Part shown: positions 53,799 to 63,814 of the stretch, in pieces
How positions within the stretch are numbered: the first letter of the stretch is position 1
Layout of the letters: every line of letters starts with the position of its first letter
NCBI RefSeq assembly: GCF_022809095.1
Contig: NZ_JALAZE010000003.1
Location: 124,001-188,000, forward strand
DNA from: Bacillus kexueae
GTDB lineage: Bacteria > Bacillota > Bacilli > Bacillales > Aeribacillaceae
Direction: 5' to 3'
DNA: 64,000 bases
Translations under genes and position numbers: made by a program
The notes under the pieces: model-generated
Databases searched by the model: none
What the model saw: the letters and a program-made list of their open reading frames with translations, nothing else
Told to the model about the DNA's origin: nothing

Positions 53799-53949
53799 CG
53801 AAAGGCGGCGACTCTTGATGGACCAGCACAAGCAGAAGACCTCGCGAGTTAGGAGGAGATGGATGAATCTCTGCTAAAAGCGGCCACGTCCTGTGGCCAA
53901 CTCAGAGGCCAACACGTCCTGTGAAAGTCCGGAAAGCGTCGTCCTTTCG
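53799..53949 (+). repeat. Interspersed repeat tail module B, copy 3
   Basis: Bounded by CGAAAG (53799-53804) and CTTTCG (53944-53949), as in copy 1. It contains GCACAAGCAGAAGACC and AAGCGGCCACGTCCTGTGG, and then a second, degenerate copy of that stretch, GGCCAACACGTCCTGTG, in tandem. It is 26 bases longer than copy 1, about the length of the duplication. The remainder of the gap up to 54196 is AT-rich with no gene. Confidence 0.7.
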
Positions 53950-54196
53950 TGATAAGTGAAAACGATCTTTTAGTACAAATACATTATTCTCTTTAGTAAT
54001 GAATCGACTTTACTCCTGCAGTATGTATGGGAAAGTAAATGTCTTAAAAGGTATATTAAAAATGGTTGTGAAAGCGAATGATTACGCAAACATCCTTTAC
54101 ATGCAGTCTGTTGTTTGTCAGGAAGACTGACGAGAATAATTATAGGGAGAGTGTAGTGGAATTACGCTGGAATAGCAATACATGAAAAATTTAGTC

Positions 54197-54225
54197 TTGA
54201 ATTCTACAATTTGAACCTATATACT
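54197..54225 (+). promoter_or_regulatory. SigA promoter of the fapR operon
   Basis: TTGAAT at 54197-54202 and TATACT at 54220-54225 with exact 17-base spacing. The predicted start lies inside the FapR operator. Confidence 0.8.
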
Positions 54226-54252
54226 ACTATTAGTACCTAGTCATAATAGTAG
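54224..54252 (+). promoter_or_regulatory. FapR operator
   Basis: CTACTATTA (54224-54232) and TAATAGTAG (54244-54252) are perfect inverted nine-base arms around GTACCTAGTCA. The core ATTAGTACCTAGTCATAAT fits the published FapR box pattern. It covers the -10 end and start site of the fapR promoter, so FapR would block its own operon until malonyl-CoA releases it. Confidence 0.92.
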
Positions 54253-54269
54253 TGCGGACGGTGTAAATG

Positions 54270-54851
54270 ATGAGAAGAAATAAAAAAGAGCGACAGCGAT
54301 TATTACAAGACACGATTCTTTCAAACCCGTTTGTAACGGATGAAGAGCTAGCAGAAAAATTTTCCGTTAGTATTCAAACGATTCGACTTGATCGTTTAGA
54401 GTTATCTATTCCTGAATTGCGTGAGCGGATAAAACATGTGGCTGAGAAGAATTTAACGGACGAAGTAAAGTCGTTACCAATAGATGAAGTAATTGGTGAA
54501 ATTATTGATCTTGAGTTAGATCAATCGGCCATTTCGATCTTTGAAGTAAAAAGAGAGCATGTTTTTAGTCGAAATCAAATAGCTCGTGGACATCATCTTT
54601 TTGCACAAGCAAACTCACTAGCGGTTGCCTTAATTGATGATGAACTTGCGCTAACGAGAAAATCAACGATACAATTTACTCGACCGGTTAAACAAAGTGA
54701 ACGAGTGGTGGCGAAAGCAAAAGTAACGCAAATTGATGAAGAAAGCGGACGAACGTACGTTGAAGTAAATAGTTTCGTTGGGAAAGAATTAGTGTTCTCA
54801 GGTGAATTTGAAATGTATCGTTCTAAAAAAAGTGAAAAAAGGATGGAGTAA
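54270..54851 (+). CDS. fapR: Fatty acid and phospholipid biosynthesis repressor FapR
   Basis: Represses lipid-synthesis genes; malonyl-CoA is the inducer. It has 193 residues. An N-terminal HTH domain (about 1-60, with [18 protein letters not shown]) is joined by a linker helix to a C-terminal hotdog effector domain containing [20 protein letters not shown]. Two ATG codons occur (54267, 54270). I take the second, which matches the family start MRRNKKERQ; the ribosome site GGACGGTG is weak. plsX follows after three bases. Confidence 0.96.
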   Translation: MRRNKKERQRLLQDTILSNPFVTDEELAEKFSVSIQTIRLDRLELSIPELRERIKHVAEKNLTDEVKSLPIDEVIGEIIDLELDQSAISIFEVKREHVFSRNQIARGHHLFAQANSLAVALIDDELALTRKSTIQFTRPVKQSERVVAKAKVTQIDEESGRTYVEVNSFVGKELVFSGEFEMYRSKKSEKRME

Positions 54852-54854
54852 GAA

Positions 54855-55862
54855 ATGAAGCTTGCGATTGATGCGATGGGTGGCGATCATGCGCCGAAAG
54901 CAATTGTCGAAGGAGCTTATAAAGCACTAGAACAATTCGCTGACATCGAGATTGAATTAATCGGAAATGAAGAAATCATTGCACCATATTTAACACAATC
55001 ACATAGTCGTTTACATGTCATACATACAGATGAAAAAATTGAATCGACAGACGAACCCGTTCGTGCCGTTCGTCGAAAAAAGAATGCTTCTATGGTAATC
55101 ATGGCGAATCGAGTAAAAGACAATGAAGCGGATGCTTGTATTTCTGCAGGGAATACAGGAGCATTAATGACGGCAGGGTTATTTATTGTAGGGCGGATTA
55201 AAGGAATTGAACGACCAGCATTAGCCCCTACTTTCCCAACCATCGATGGAAAAGGGTTTATTATGCTAGATGTTGGCGCGAATGCTGATGCAAAGCCGCA
55301 ACATTTACTTCAATATGCGATTATGGGTTCCATCTATGCCAAAAATGTTCGAGGAATCAACAAACCGCGCATTGGATTACTAAATGTTGGTACAGAAGAA
55401 AATAAAGGAAATGAATTAGCGAAGCAAGCATACACTTTGCTTAAAGATTCGGGCTTGAATTTTATCGGAAATGTTGAAGCACGTGATTTGCTAGACGGGG
55501 TATGTGACGTCGTTGTAACAGATGGCTTTACAGGGAATGTCGCTTTAAAAGCAATCGAAGGAACTGCTCTTTCTATGTTTGCGATGTTAAAAAAATCCTT
55601 AACGAGCACGTTCACTTCGAAATTAGCGGCTGGAGTCTTGAAACCACAATTCAAAGAGATCAAAAAGCAAATGGATTACTCTGAATACGGAGGAGCTTGC
55701 TTATTTGGATTAAAAGCTCCTGTCATAAAAGCCCATGGTTCGTCTGATGGTCACGCAATTTTTAATGCAATCCGTCAAGCGAGAGAAATCGTTCAAAATA
55801 ATGTAACTCAAACAATACACGAAGCCATTCAAGAAAGTGGAAAGGAGAATGAAAATGAGTAA
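54855..55862 (+). CDS. plsX: Phosphate acyltransferase PlsX
   Basis: Makes acyl-phosphate from acyl-ACP for PlsY, the first step of phospholipid synthesis in Gram-positives. It has 335 residues. It begins [20 protein letters not shown] and has [14 protein letters not shown] and [14 protein letters not shown], the family signatures. It is a peripheral membrane enzyme. It overlaps fabD by eight bases, and the fabD ribosome site AAAGGAG lies in its last codons. Confidence 0.97.
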   Translation: MKLAIDAMGGDHAPKAIVEGAYKALEQFADIEIELIGNEEIIAPYLTQSHSRLHVIHTDEKIESTDEPVRAVRRKKNASMVIMANRVKDNEADACISAGNTGALMTAGLFIVGRIKGIERPALAPTFPTIDGKGFIMLDVGANADAKPQHLLQYAIMGSIYAKNVRGINKPRIGLLNVGTEENKGNELAKQAYTLLKDSGLNFIGNVEARDLLDGVCDVVVTDGFTGNVALKAIEGTALSMFAMLKKSLTSTFTSKLAAGVLKPQFKEIKKQMDYSEYGGACLFGLKAPVIKAHGSSDGHAIFNAIRQAREIVQNNVTQTIHEAIQESGKENENE

Positions 55863-56796
55863 AGTTGCCTTTTTATTCCCGGGTCAAGGCTCACAAATAG
55901 TTGGAATGGGAAAAGACTTTTATGAAGAAGTTCCTGAGTCAAAACAAATTATGGACCTTGCTGATCGTAAGCTACAAATCGAGTTGACAAAGTTAATGTT
56001 CGAAGGGCCACAAGAAACGTTAACCCTTACGTACAATGCTCAGCCAGCTCTTTTAACTGCTAGTATTTCAATGCTAGAAAAGTTTAAAGAATACGGAATA
56101 AAGCCGGACTTCGTTGCGGGTCATAGCTTAGGGGAGTACACAGCTCTTGTTGCTGCGGGTGTATTATCGTTTCAAGATGCAGTATTTGCGGTTAGAAAAC
56201 GCGGTGAATTAATGGAACAAGCTGTTCCGGCCGGACAAGGTGCAATGGCAGCTGTACTAGGAATGAATAGTGAAGAGCTTGAAAGCGTAACGAATGAAGT
56301 GTCGGCAAACGGTGACCTTGTTCAATTAGCAAACTTAAACTGCCCGGGACAAATCGTCATTTCGGGGACCAAACAAGGAGTCGAAAAGGCTTCCGAGTTA
56401 GCAAAAGAAAAAGGAGCAAAACGTGTCATTCCTCTTGAGGTAAGTGGACCGTTTCACTCTGATTTAATGAAACCGGCTGCTGAAGAACTTGGACAAGTAT
56501 TAGACCAATTATCAATTACTGATGCTCATACTCCGATCATAGCAAATGTTACTGCAGCACCAATTCAAAAGGCAGAAGAGATTAAACAAAAGCTAGTTGA
56601 ACAACTTTATTCTCCTGTTCGCTTTGAAGAGTCGGTACAAAGAATGCTGGATGAAGGAGTAACAACTTTCATTGAAATTGGCCCTGGTAAAGTGCTATCA
56701 GGTTTAGTAAAGAAAGTGAATCGTCGAGTGAAAACATACAATGTAAATGATTTAACATCTTTACAAGATGTAATTGAAAAGTTAAAGGAGGAGTAA
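55855..56796 (+). CDS. fabD: Malonyl-CoA:ACP transacylase
   Basis: Transfers malonyl from CoA to ACP, consuming the FapR inducer. It has 313 residues. It has [12 protein letters not shown] near the N-terminus, the nucleophile Ser in [10 protein letters not shown], and the catalytic His in GPFHSDLM. The ATG at 55855 follows AAAGGAG (55841-55847). fabG starts five bases after its stop. Confidence 0.97.
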   Translation: MSKVAFLFPGQGSQIVGMGKDFYEEVPESKQIMDLADRKLQIELTKLMFEGPQETLTLTYNAQPALLTASISMLEKFKEYGIKPDFVAGHSLGEYTALVAAGVLSFQDAVFAVRKRGELMEQAVPAGQGAMAAVLGMNSEELESVTNEVSANGDLVQLANLNCPGQIVISGTKQGVEKASELAKEKGAKRVIPLEVSGPFHSDLMKPAAEELGQVLDQLSITDAHTPIIANVTAAPIQKAEEIKQKLVEQLYSPVRFEESVQRMLDEGVTTFIEIGPGKVLSGLVKKVNRRVKTYNVNDLTSLQDVIEKLKEE

Positions 56797-56801
56797 TTAT
56801 G

Positions 56802-57542
56802 ATGCTGGCAGGGAAAGTGGCATTGGTTACTGGTGCATCTCGTGGTATTGGGAGAGCGATTGCGCTTGATTTAGCACGAAATGGTGCACATGTTGTCGTT
56901 AACTATGCTGGAAATGTAGAAAAAGCAAACGAAGTCGTAAATGAAATAAAAGAGCTAGGTCAAGAGTCATTTGCGATTAAGGCAGATGTTTCTAACCAAG
57001 AAGAAGTAACAAACATGATTAAGGAAGTGTTAAATCGCTTTAATCAATTGGATATACTAGTGAATAATGCTGGGGTTACAAAAGATAACCTCATTATGCG
57101 AATGAAGGAATCCGAATGGGATGATGTAATTAACATCAATCTAAAAGGCGTGTTTAACTGCACGAAAGCCGTAACTCGCCAAATGATGAAACAACGACAA
57201 GGCCGTATCATTAACGTCGCTTCTATTGTCGGAGTTAGTGGAAATGCTGGACAAGCGAACTATGTTGCTGCTAAAGCGGGAGTTATCGGATTGACAAAAA
57301 CTACTGCAAAAGAGCTAGCTAGTCGAAATATTACAGTGAACGCCATTGCGCCAGGATTTATTACAACGGACATGACTGATAAGTTGGAAGAAAATGTGAA
57401 AGAAGAAATGTTACGTCAGATTCCGTTAGCACGTTTCGGTGAGCCAGAAGACATCGCTCATGTAGTAACCTTTTTAGCCTCTGAAAAGAGTGGATATATG
57501 ACAGGGCAAACGCTTCATATTGATGGCGGAATGGTGATGTAA
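56802..57542 (+). CDS. fabG: 3-oxoacyl-ACP reductase
   Basis: Reduces 3-ketoacyl-ACP with NADPH in chain elongation. It is a 246-residue short-chain dehydrogenase. It has TGASRGIG for the cofactor, NNAG, the catalytic YVAAK with upstream Ser, and C-terminal [12 protein letters not shown]. Of two adjacent ATG codons after AAAGGAGGAG I take 56802, which gives the family length; 56799 adds one Met. A 101-base gap with a possible promoter separates it from acpP. Confidence 0.96.
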   Translation: MLAGKVALVTGASRGIGRAIALDLARNGAHVVVNYAGNVEKANEVVNEIKELGQESFAIKADVSNQEEVTNMIKEVLNRFNQLDILVNNAGVTKDNLIMRMKESEWDDVININLKGVFNCTKAVTRQMMKQRQGRIINVASIVGVSGNAGQANYVAAKAGVIGLTKTTAKELASRNITVNAIAPGFITTDMTDKLEENVKEEMLRQIPLARFGEPEDIAHVVTFLASEKSGYMTGQTLHIDGGMVM

Positions 57543-57592
57543 TCCCCCTTTCACTAAGCCGATAATAGAAATGAATTTTTTATAGATTTTTC

Positions 57593-57620
57593 TAGTCTTT
57601 TCGGTATAAATCCACTATAA
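57593..57620 (+). promoter_or_regulatory. Candidate promoter of acpP
   Basis: TATAAT at 57615-57620 is a perfect -10. The -35 candidate TAGTCT at 57593-57598 (16-base spacer) is poor. acpP is often expressed above its neighbours, so its own promoter is plausible. Confidence 0.45.
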
Positions 57621-57643
57621 TACTTGAGGGGAGGTGAAGTACA

Positions 57644-57877
57644 ATGGCAGAAGTTTTAGATCGCGTAACAAAGATCATCGTTGACCGCCTTGGTGTTGAC
57701 GAGTCAGAAGTAAAATTAGAGTCTTCATTCAAAGATGATCTTGGTGCTGATTCCCTAGATGTAGTTGAGCTTGTTATGGAGCTTGAGGACGAGTTCGACA
57801 TGGAGATTTCTGATGAAGATGCTGAAAAAATCGTAACAGTTGGTGACGCTGTTAACTACATAAAAGGCCAAATGTAA
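57644..57877 (+). CDS. acpP: Acyl carrier protein
   Basis: Carries growing acyl chains on phosphopantetheine. It is a 77-residue acidic helical protein, with the attachment Ser in [13 protein letters not shown] (about Ser37). GGGGAGGTG precedes the ATG. A strong hairpin follows the stop. Confidence 0.98.
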   Translation: MAEVLDRVTKIIVDRLGVDESEVKLESSFKDDLGADSLDVVELVMELEDEFDMEISDEDAEKIVTVGDAVNYIKGQM

Positions 57878-57893
57878 TACGGTTTTTTACTTT

Positions 57894-57925
57894 AAAGTCC
57901 CGTTTTTTAACGGGGCTTTCCCTGT
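57894..57925 (+). terminator. Terminator after acpP
   Basis: AAAGTCCCGTT (57894-57904) pairs with AACGGGGCTTT (57909-57919) with one G-T pair. The T tract after it is short (TTTCCC). Confidence 0.75.
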
Positions 57926-57992
57926 TATATAGATTAAATTGTAAGGAATTATTCATACTAAGTGTGATGGTACATAGTAATGGAGGTTCAGT

Positions 57993-58736
57993 ATGCCAAA
58001 CCGAGCAAATCCAAAGAATAAACGATTATTTATGAAGAAAGTGCAAGAGTTTCGAGATTTTCAACAAAAAATTGGCATCACGTTTTCGAACGAGAAGCTC
58101 CTTTATCAGGCTTTTACACATTCATCTTATGTGAATGAGCATCGTAAAAAACCTTATGAAGACAATGAGCGGTTAGAATTTTTAGGAGATGCTGTTCTTG
58201 AATTAACAATCTCGCAATATTTATACGAAATGTATCCGACAATGAGTGAAGGAGATTTAACAAAACTTCGTGCAGCGATTGTTTGTGAGCCTTCCCTCGT
58301 TTCATTTGCCAATGAACTGTCGTTTGGACAGTTAGTCTTACTCGGTAAGGGAGAAGAGCTTACAGGAGGGCGACAGCGTCCAGCACTGTTAGCTGATGTA
58401 TTTGAAGCATTTATTGGTGCCCTCTATTTAGATCAAGGTCTTCAAGTTGTTGTTCAATTTTTGGAGAAGATCGTATTTCCTAAAATTAATGAAGGTGCTT
58501 TTTCTCATGTGATGGATTTTAAGAGTAAGCTACAAGAACTAATTCAACGAGATGGAAAAGGGATTTTAGAGTATAGAATTTTAGAAGAAAAAGGACCGGC
58601 ACATAATCGAGAATTTGTGGCAACCGTTTCATTAAATGGTGAAACGCTAGGCACTGGAACTGGAAGGTCGAAAAAAGAGGCAGAACAGCATGCAGCCGAA
58701 CAAGCATTACAAAAATTAAAACCTCAGGCGAAATGA
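57993..58736 (+). CDS. rnc: Ribonuclease III
   Basis: Cleaves double-stranded RNA in rRNA and scRNA processing. It has 247 residues. The catalytic domain carries [14 protein letters not shown], with the metal-binding acidic residues, and a second acidic site in [15 protein letters not shown]. The C-terminal dsRNA-binding domain lies at about 170-243. GGAGG precedes the ATG. The first 15 residues are a basic extension common in Bacillus homologues. Confidence 0.97.
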   Translation: MPNRANPKNKRLFMKKVQEFRDFQQKIGITFSNEKLLYQAFTHSSYVNEHRKKPYEDNERLEFLGDAVLELTISQYLYEMYPTMSEGDLTKLRAAIVCEPSLVSFANELSFGQLVLLGKGEELTGGRQRPALLADVFEAFIGALYLDQGLQVVVQFLEKIVFPKINEGAFSHVMDFKSKLQELIQRDGKGILEYRILEEKGPAHNREFVATVSLNGETLGTGTGRSKKEAEQHAAEQALQKLKPQAK

Positions 58737-58740
58737 TACG

Positions 58741-58766
58741 GCCATTTCCGGAAAACCGGGAATGGC
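58741..58766 (+). terminator. Hairpin after rnc
   Basis: GCCATTTCCGG pairs with CCGGGAATGGC around AAAA, with one mismatch. Only a short T-poor tail (TCATTTCATG) follows. Termination is possible but not certain. Confidence 0.45.
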
Positions 58767-59089
58767 TCATTTCATGTATAGGTCCATCGTTCTCAAACGG
58801 AAAGTACATTTTGGGGACGGCGTTGGATATTATTTTTGTATCAATGACGAGAATATAATCATACTTAATTCTATGGCGAAGGGATGAGCTACTTTTTTAT
58901 ATAGCTGAATCACATCAATTAGTAGAGATTTTGGGAATCTAGTATGAACACGGTAACCATTTCCAAAATTTCATTTCGAAAGATGAGAAGTATGGTAAAA
59001 TAAGAAAGGTTATCGCCCATTTTTTAAAACGATGGGCTTATTTGAATAGATAAATGTATAACTCATATTAGAATATAAGGGGGATCACG
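58767..59089. other. Intergenic region upstream of smc
   Basis: It contains a second hairpin, GCCCAT (59015-59020) with ATGGGC (59032-59037), about 50 bases before the smc start, and a weak promoter-like TTTCGA/TAAAAT near 58974-59001. A 41-codon frame beginning near 58763 has no ribosome site and is not called. Nothing else is supported. Confidence 0.4.
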
Positions 59090-62000
59090 ATGTTCCTCAA
59101 ACGTTTAGACATCGTAGGTTTTAAATCATTTGCAAATCGTGTATCCGTCGATTTCTCCGGCGGCGTAACGGCAGTAGTCGGGCCGAACGGAAGCGGAAAA
59201 AGTAATATTACGGATGCGATCCGTTGGGTGTTAGGTGAGCAGTCGGCTAAATCACTCCGCGGAGCTAAAATGGAAGACATTATTTTCGCAGGGAGCGATT
59301 CTAGAAAAAGTGTAAATATGGCGGAGGTGACGTTAACACTCGATAATGAGGATCACTTCCTGCCCATTGATTATCATGAAGTCAGTGTAACAAGACGTGT
59401 ATATCGCTCAGGTGAGAGTGAGTTCTACATAAATAAGCAAGCGTGTCGATTAAAGGATATTGTTGATTTATTTATGGATTCTGGTCTTGGGAAAGAAGCT
59501 TTTTCGATTATAAGTCAAGGGAAAGTTGAAGAAATATTAAGTAGTAAAGCTGAAGAAAGACGAAGTATATTTGAAGAAGCTGCAGGTGTTTTGAAATATA
59601 AAACGCGTAAAAAGAAGGCAGAAGCGAAACTTAAAGAGACGGAAGATAATTTAAATCGAGTGGAAGATATACTTTATGAACTAGAGAGCCAAGTAGAACC
59701 ACTAAAAATGCAGGCTTCGATTGCAAAGGAATATTTAGAGCAAAAAGAAGAGCTTGAACAAATTGAAGTTGCCTTAATTGTTCATGAATGTGAGGAGCTT
59801 CATATGCGTTGGCAACATCTATCCCATACCGTTGAAGAACTCCGTAACAAAGAGTTGGACATGACAACTTCTGTCCAAAAGCGGGAAGCTGCTGTAGAAG
59901 AAATACGAGACCGTCTAACCGCTTTAGATGAATCTATTAATGATTTACAACAAGTATTGTTAATTGCTAGTGAAGAACTAGAAAAACTAGAAGGTCGAAA
60001 AGAAGTATTAAAAGAGCGAAAGAAAAATGCAACTTTTAATAAAACTCAGCTTGAACAGATGATCAAAGAACTGTCGATTCGATTCGAACAGTTGACAAAT
60101 GAATTAAGTAAGGAAGAAGGGGCTTTAAAAGAGGATGAGCGAATTGTTCAACAAGTTCGAAAATCCCTCTCTGAAAAGGAAGTTCTACTTTCTAATCTTA
60201 ATGAAAATATTGAAGAAGAAATAGAACAATACAAAAATGAATACTTTGAAAAGTTGAATGAACAGGCGCAAGCTCGAAATGAAGTGCAATATATCGAGAA
60301 TCAACTAGCTCAGCAGCAAGCGAAAATGGATCGTTTAAAACGTTCTAATGAAAAGTATTTACATGAACGAAATGAGCTTGACGGTGAAAAACAAAAACTT
60401 GAAGCGAAATTATCATTGACTCAAAAAGAGTTAGATGAGCAAATAGGAGCGTTTCGACAAGCTCAAAAGCAATTGGAGCATAAAAAGTCCTCATATGAAA
60501 AGAAAGAAGCAATGCTCTATCAAGCGTATCAATATTTACAACAAACAAGATCCAAAAAAGAAATGCTGGAAGCTATGGAAGAAGACTATACAGGATTTTT
60601 TCAAGGTGTCCGAGAGATTTTAAAAGCAAAGGACCAAATAAAGGGAATTCATGGTGCTGTTGCTGAGCTCATTCATATGGACAGAGAATATGAAACGGCC
60701 ATTGAAATTGCCCTAGGTTCTTCCCTCCAACACGTTGTTGTTGACGACGAAGAAATCGGTCGAGAAGCTATTCACTATTTAAAAAGGAATGCTTATGGAA
60801 GAGCCACATTCCTCCCGTTGTCGATAATGAAATCAAGAAAGATGTCGCAAACAGACCGGATGTTAGTAGAGAACCATCCTGCATTCATTGGAATTGCTTC
60901 CGAATTGATTACCTTTAACTCTGAATATCAACTCGTCATGGAAAACTTACTGGGGAATGTGATTGTTACGAAGGATTTAAAAGGTGCGAATGAACTAGCA
61001 AAAATTCTTCGCTATCGCTTCCGGATTGTTTCGGTTGAAGGGGATGTAGTAAACCCGGGAGGATCAATGACAGGAGGAGCAACAAAAACAAAAGGAAACT
61101 CCTTATTAAGTCGGAAGGGCGAACTGCAGTCTATTCAAGAAAAGTTAAAAGAGATGGAAGAAAAGACTGAAGCGCTCGAGCGTGATGTCAAACAACTTAA
61201 GTCAACGATTCAAGAAGATGAAAGCGTATTGGAAGAGCTCCGCGAAAAAGGGGCTGACCTTCGTTTGTTTGAACAATCACTACGTAGTCAGCTGCGAGAA
61301 CTCGAATTAAAAGAGTTAAGTTTAAATGAACAACTTGCCATTTATGATGCAGAAAAACTGGCGTTCCAGGAGGAAGAAGAAAGACATCGTATTCGAAAAG
61401 AAGAATTAGTGAATCTTTTATCCTCAATCCATGAAACGTTGCAACGATTAGACAAGCAAATTGAAGAACTAGTGTCGTTAAAAGAAAACCAAAAAGCTTC
61501 TAAACAAGAATTACAAGAAGAAATAATGGATTTAAAAGTGAAACTTGCAAGTAAAGAAGAACGATATAAAAGCACAAAGAATGCGGTTGAACGTTTAAAT
61601 GCTGAAAAAACAGAGACTGAATCAAAGCTGCAAGAAGCAGAAGAAGACTTAACCATTTTATCAACTGAAATGACAGATAATGATTCTGGGGAAGAAATGC
61701 TCGAAGAAGCGGCGAACCAGAAGCTACAAGATAAAAATAAAACAATTGAGCTCATTCATGCGAGAAGAGAAGAGCGGATGAGCTTGCAAACAAAATTGGA
61801 AGAAGAAGAACTCCAATTAAAAGAGTTGAAGCGTCTGTTAAAACAAATTTCAGAATCATTGAAAGATGAAGAAGTGAAAGCAAATCGAGTCGAAGTTGAT
61901 TTGGATAATCGTCTTGACCGTCTTCGTGAAGAATATATGCTTTCGTTTGAAGCGGCGAAAGAGCAATATCCGCTTCAATTACCGGTTGAAGAAGCAGCAC

Positions 62001-62656
62001 GTAAAGTAAAGTTAATGAAACGGACAATTGAGGAACTTGGCACTGTAAATCTAGGGGCGATTGACGAATATGAACGCGTTTCAGAGCGATATGAATTTTT
62101 AAAAGAACAACAAAGCGATCTGAAAGAAGCGAAAGAGACGTTATTCAATGTGATTTCAGAAATGGATGAAGAAATGAAAAAGCGCTTTAAAACGACGTTT
62201 GAACAAATTAGGTCTCATTTTGAATCTGTTTTCCAATCGTTGTTCGGTGGAGGAAGAGCTGATTTGCGCTTAACTGATCCGAGCGATTTATTAAATACAG
62301 GGGTTGATATTGTAGCACAGCCACCAGGGAAAAAACTCCAAAACCTAGGGTTACTTTCTGGAGGGGAACGTGCATTAACCGCTATTGCGCTTCTCTTTTC
62401 CATCTTAAAGGTACGTCCAGTTCCTTTCTGTGTTCTGGACGAGGTGGAGGCAGCGCTTGATGAAGCTAACGTACAGCGTTTTGCCCAGTATTTAAAACGT
62501 TTTAGTCAAGAAACTCAATTTATCGTAATTACACACCGAAAAGGGACGATGGAAGAAGCAGATGTCTTATACGGTGTTACAATGCAAGAATCAGGAGTAT
62601 CTAAGCTCGTTTCTGTTAAATTAGAAGAATCAAATCAATATGTTAAGACGTCTTGA
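59090..62656 (+). CDS. smc: Chromosome partition protein SMC
   Basis: The ATPase core of the bacterial condensin with ScpA and ScpB, which compacts and resolves the chromosome. It has 1188 residues. The Walker A GPNGSGKSN is at about 32-40, with coiled-coil arms at about 165-500 and 670-1010. The hinge, about 515-660, has GSSLQHVVVD and GGSMTGG. The C-terminal signature is LSGGERALTAIALLF with Walker B CVLDEVEAALDEANV. GGGGGA precedes the ATG. scpA and scpB are not in the window. ftsY follows after 14 bases. Confidence 0.97.
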   Translation: MFLKRLDIVGFKSFANRVSVDFSGGVTAVVGPNGSGKSNITDAIRWVLGEQSAKSLRGAKMEDIIFAGSDSRKSVNMAEVTLTLDNEDHFLPIDYHEVSVTRRVYRSGESEFYINKQACRLKDIVDLFMDSGLGKEAFSIISQGKVEEILSSKAEERRSIFEEAAGVLKYKTRKKKAEAKLKETEDNLNRVEDILYELESQVEPLKMQASIAKEYLEQKEELEQIEVALIVHECEELHMRWQHLSHTVEELRNKELDMTTSVQKREAAVEEIRDRLTALDESINDLQQVLLIASEELEKLEGRKEVLKERKKNATFNKTQLEQMIKELSIRFEQLTNELSKEEGALKEDERIVQQVRKSLSEKEVLLSNLNENIEEEIEQYKNEYFEKLNEQAQARNEVQYIENQLAQQQAKMDRLKRSNEKYLHERNELDGEKQKLEAKLSLTQKELDEQIGAFRQAQKQLEHKKSSYEKKEAMLYQAYQYLQQTRSKKEMLEAMEEDYTGFFQGVREILKAKDQIKGIHGAVAELIHMDREYETAIEIALGSSLQHVVVDDEEIGREAIHYLKRNAYGRATFLPLSIMKSRKMSQTDRMLVENHPAFIGIASELITFNSEYQLVMENLLGNVIVTKDLKGANELAKILRYRFRIVSVEGDVVNPGGSMTGGATKTKGNSLLSRKGELQSIQEKLKEMEEKTEALERDVKQLKSTIQEDESVLEELREKGADLRLFEQSLRSQLRELELKELSLNEQLAIYDAEKLAFQEEEERHRIRKEELVNLLSSIHETLQRLDKQIEELVSLKENQKASKQELQEEIMDLKVKLASKEERYKSTKNAVERLNAEKTETESKLQEAEEDLTILSTEMTDNDSGEEMLEEAANQKLQDKNKTIELIHARREERMSLQTKLEEEELQLKELKRLLKQISESLKDEEVKANRVEVDLDNRLDRLREEYMLSFEAAKEQYPLQLPVEEAARKVKLMKRTIEELGTVNLGAIDEYERVSERYEFLKEQQSDLKEAKETLFNVISEMDEEMKKRFKTTFEQIRSHFESVFQSLFGGGRADLRLTDPSDLLNTGVDIVAQPPGKKLQNLGLLSGGERALTAIALLFSILKVRPVPFCVLDEVEAALDEANVQRFAQYLKRFSQETQFIVITHRKGTMEEADVLYGVTMQESGVSKLVSVKLEESNQYVKTS

Positions 62657-62670
62657 AAGGGAGGATCAGC

Positions 62671-63660
62671 ATGAGTTTCTTTAAAAAATTAAAAGAGAAA
62701 ATCTCAACCCAAACCGATTCTGTTACACAAAAGTTTAAGGAAGGATTAACGAAAACACGTAGCTCTTTCTCCGAAAGGGTGAACGATATTGTTGCACGAT
62801 ATCGAAAAGTTGATGAGGATTTCTTTGAAGAACTTGAAGAGATTCTAATTACGGCCGATGTTGGCGTTGAAACGGTAATGGAATTAATCGATGAATTAAA
62901 AATGGAAGTGAAACGCCGAAATATCCAGGATCCTAAAGAAGTTCGATCCATTATATCTGAGAAGCTAGTTGATATTTATCAAGGGGATGAAGAGGCTCCA
63001 AATGAGCTGAACATTGAAGAAGGTCGTCTAAACGTCATTCTCTTTGTTGGAGTGAACGGTGTAGGGAAAACAACAACTATCGGGAAATTGTCACATCAAT
63101 TTAAACAGGAAGGCAAATCCGTTCTTCTCGCTGCGGGAGATACTTTTCGTGCCGGTGCTATTGAGCAATTAGAAGTCTGGGGAGAGCGCGTAGGTGTTGA
63201 TGTCATTAAGCAATCAGCCGGAAGTGACCCAGCAGCAGTTATGTTCGACGCCATTCAAGCGGCTAAAGCGAGAAATGTCGACGTTCTCTTATGTGACACA
63301 GCAGGACGTTTACAAAATAAAGTGAATTTAATGAAAGAGCTAGAGAAGGTAAAACGTGTCATTGAAAGAGAAATTCCTGGTGCCCCACATGAAGTAATAT
63401 TAGTATTGGATGCGACAACGGGTCAAAACGCAATGAACCAAGCAAAACAATTTTCAGAAGCAACCAATGTCACAGGTATCGCCTTAACAAAATTAGATGG
63501 AACCGCTAAAGGTGGTATCGTCTTAGCGATACGCAATGAGTTAAAGATTCCTGTAAAGCTTGTCGGATTAGGAGAGAAAATGGATGATTTACAGCCATTT
63601 AACGCGGAGCAATATGTGTATGGGTTATTTGCAGATTTGATGGAGGAAGAGGGAGAGTAA
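62671..63660 (+). CDS. ftsY: Signal recognition particle receptor FtsY
   Basis: The membrane-associated SRP receptor GTPase for cotranslational targeting. It has 329 residues. It has a short charged A region, the N domain, then the G domain with GVNGVGKTTTIGKLS, DTAGRLQN and TKLDGTAKGG. The start is ATG 62671, six bases after AAAGGGAGG, giving MSFFKKLKEKIS, an amphipathic membrane-targeting helix. It sits next to ylxM, whose product modulates Ffh. Confidence 0.97.
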   Translation: MSFFKKLKEKISTQTDSVTQKFKEGLTKTRSSFSERVNDIVARYRKVDEDFFEELEEILITADVGVETVMELIDELKMEVKRRNIQDPKEVRSIISEKLVDIYQGDEEAPNELNIEEGRLNVILFVGVNGVGKTTTIGKLSHQFKQEGKSVLLAAGDTFRAGAIEQLEVWGERVGVDVIKQSAGSDPAAVMFDAIQAAKARNVDVLLCDTAGRLQNKVNLMKELEKVKRVIEREIPGAPHEVILVLDATTGQNAMNQAKQFSEATNVTGIALTKLDGTAKGGIVLAIRNELKIPVKLVGLGEKMDDLQPFNAEQYVYGLFADLMEEEGE

Positions 63661-63676
63661 ACCCTTCTTCCTTTTA
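63645..63676 (+). terminator. Possible terminator overlapping the ftsY stop
   Basis: GGAAGAGGG (63645-63653) can pair with CCCTTCTTCC (63662-63671) with one bulge. The loop contains the stop codon and TTTT follows. Reading ribosomes would compete with this fold. Confidence 0.45.
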
Positions 63677-63741
63677 AAAATCAATTTTCTTAGCCAATTT
63701 CCAAGACAAATGAAATAGATTGATGATGTTAAGAAAAAAAC

Positions 63742-63770
63742 TTGACATTAACAGTTGCTTTCGCTACACT
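63742..63770 (+). promoter_or_regulatory. SigA promoter of ylxM (and presumably ffh)
   Basis: A perfect TTGACA at 63742-63747 and TACACT at 63765-63770 with exact 17-base spacing, about 45 bases before the ylxM start. Confidence 0.8.
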
Positions 63771-63814
63771 AGTTACTTGTAAAGGCATTTCACTTAACAA
63801 GGGAGGAATGAGTG

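Noticed and set aside
58763-58888. 41-codon frame after rnc (MAHFMYRSIVLKRKVHFG...)
   Set aside because: It starts inside a hairpin, has no ribosome site, and resembles no family I know.
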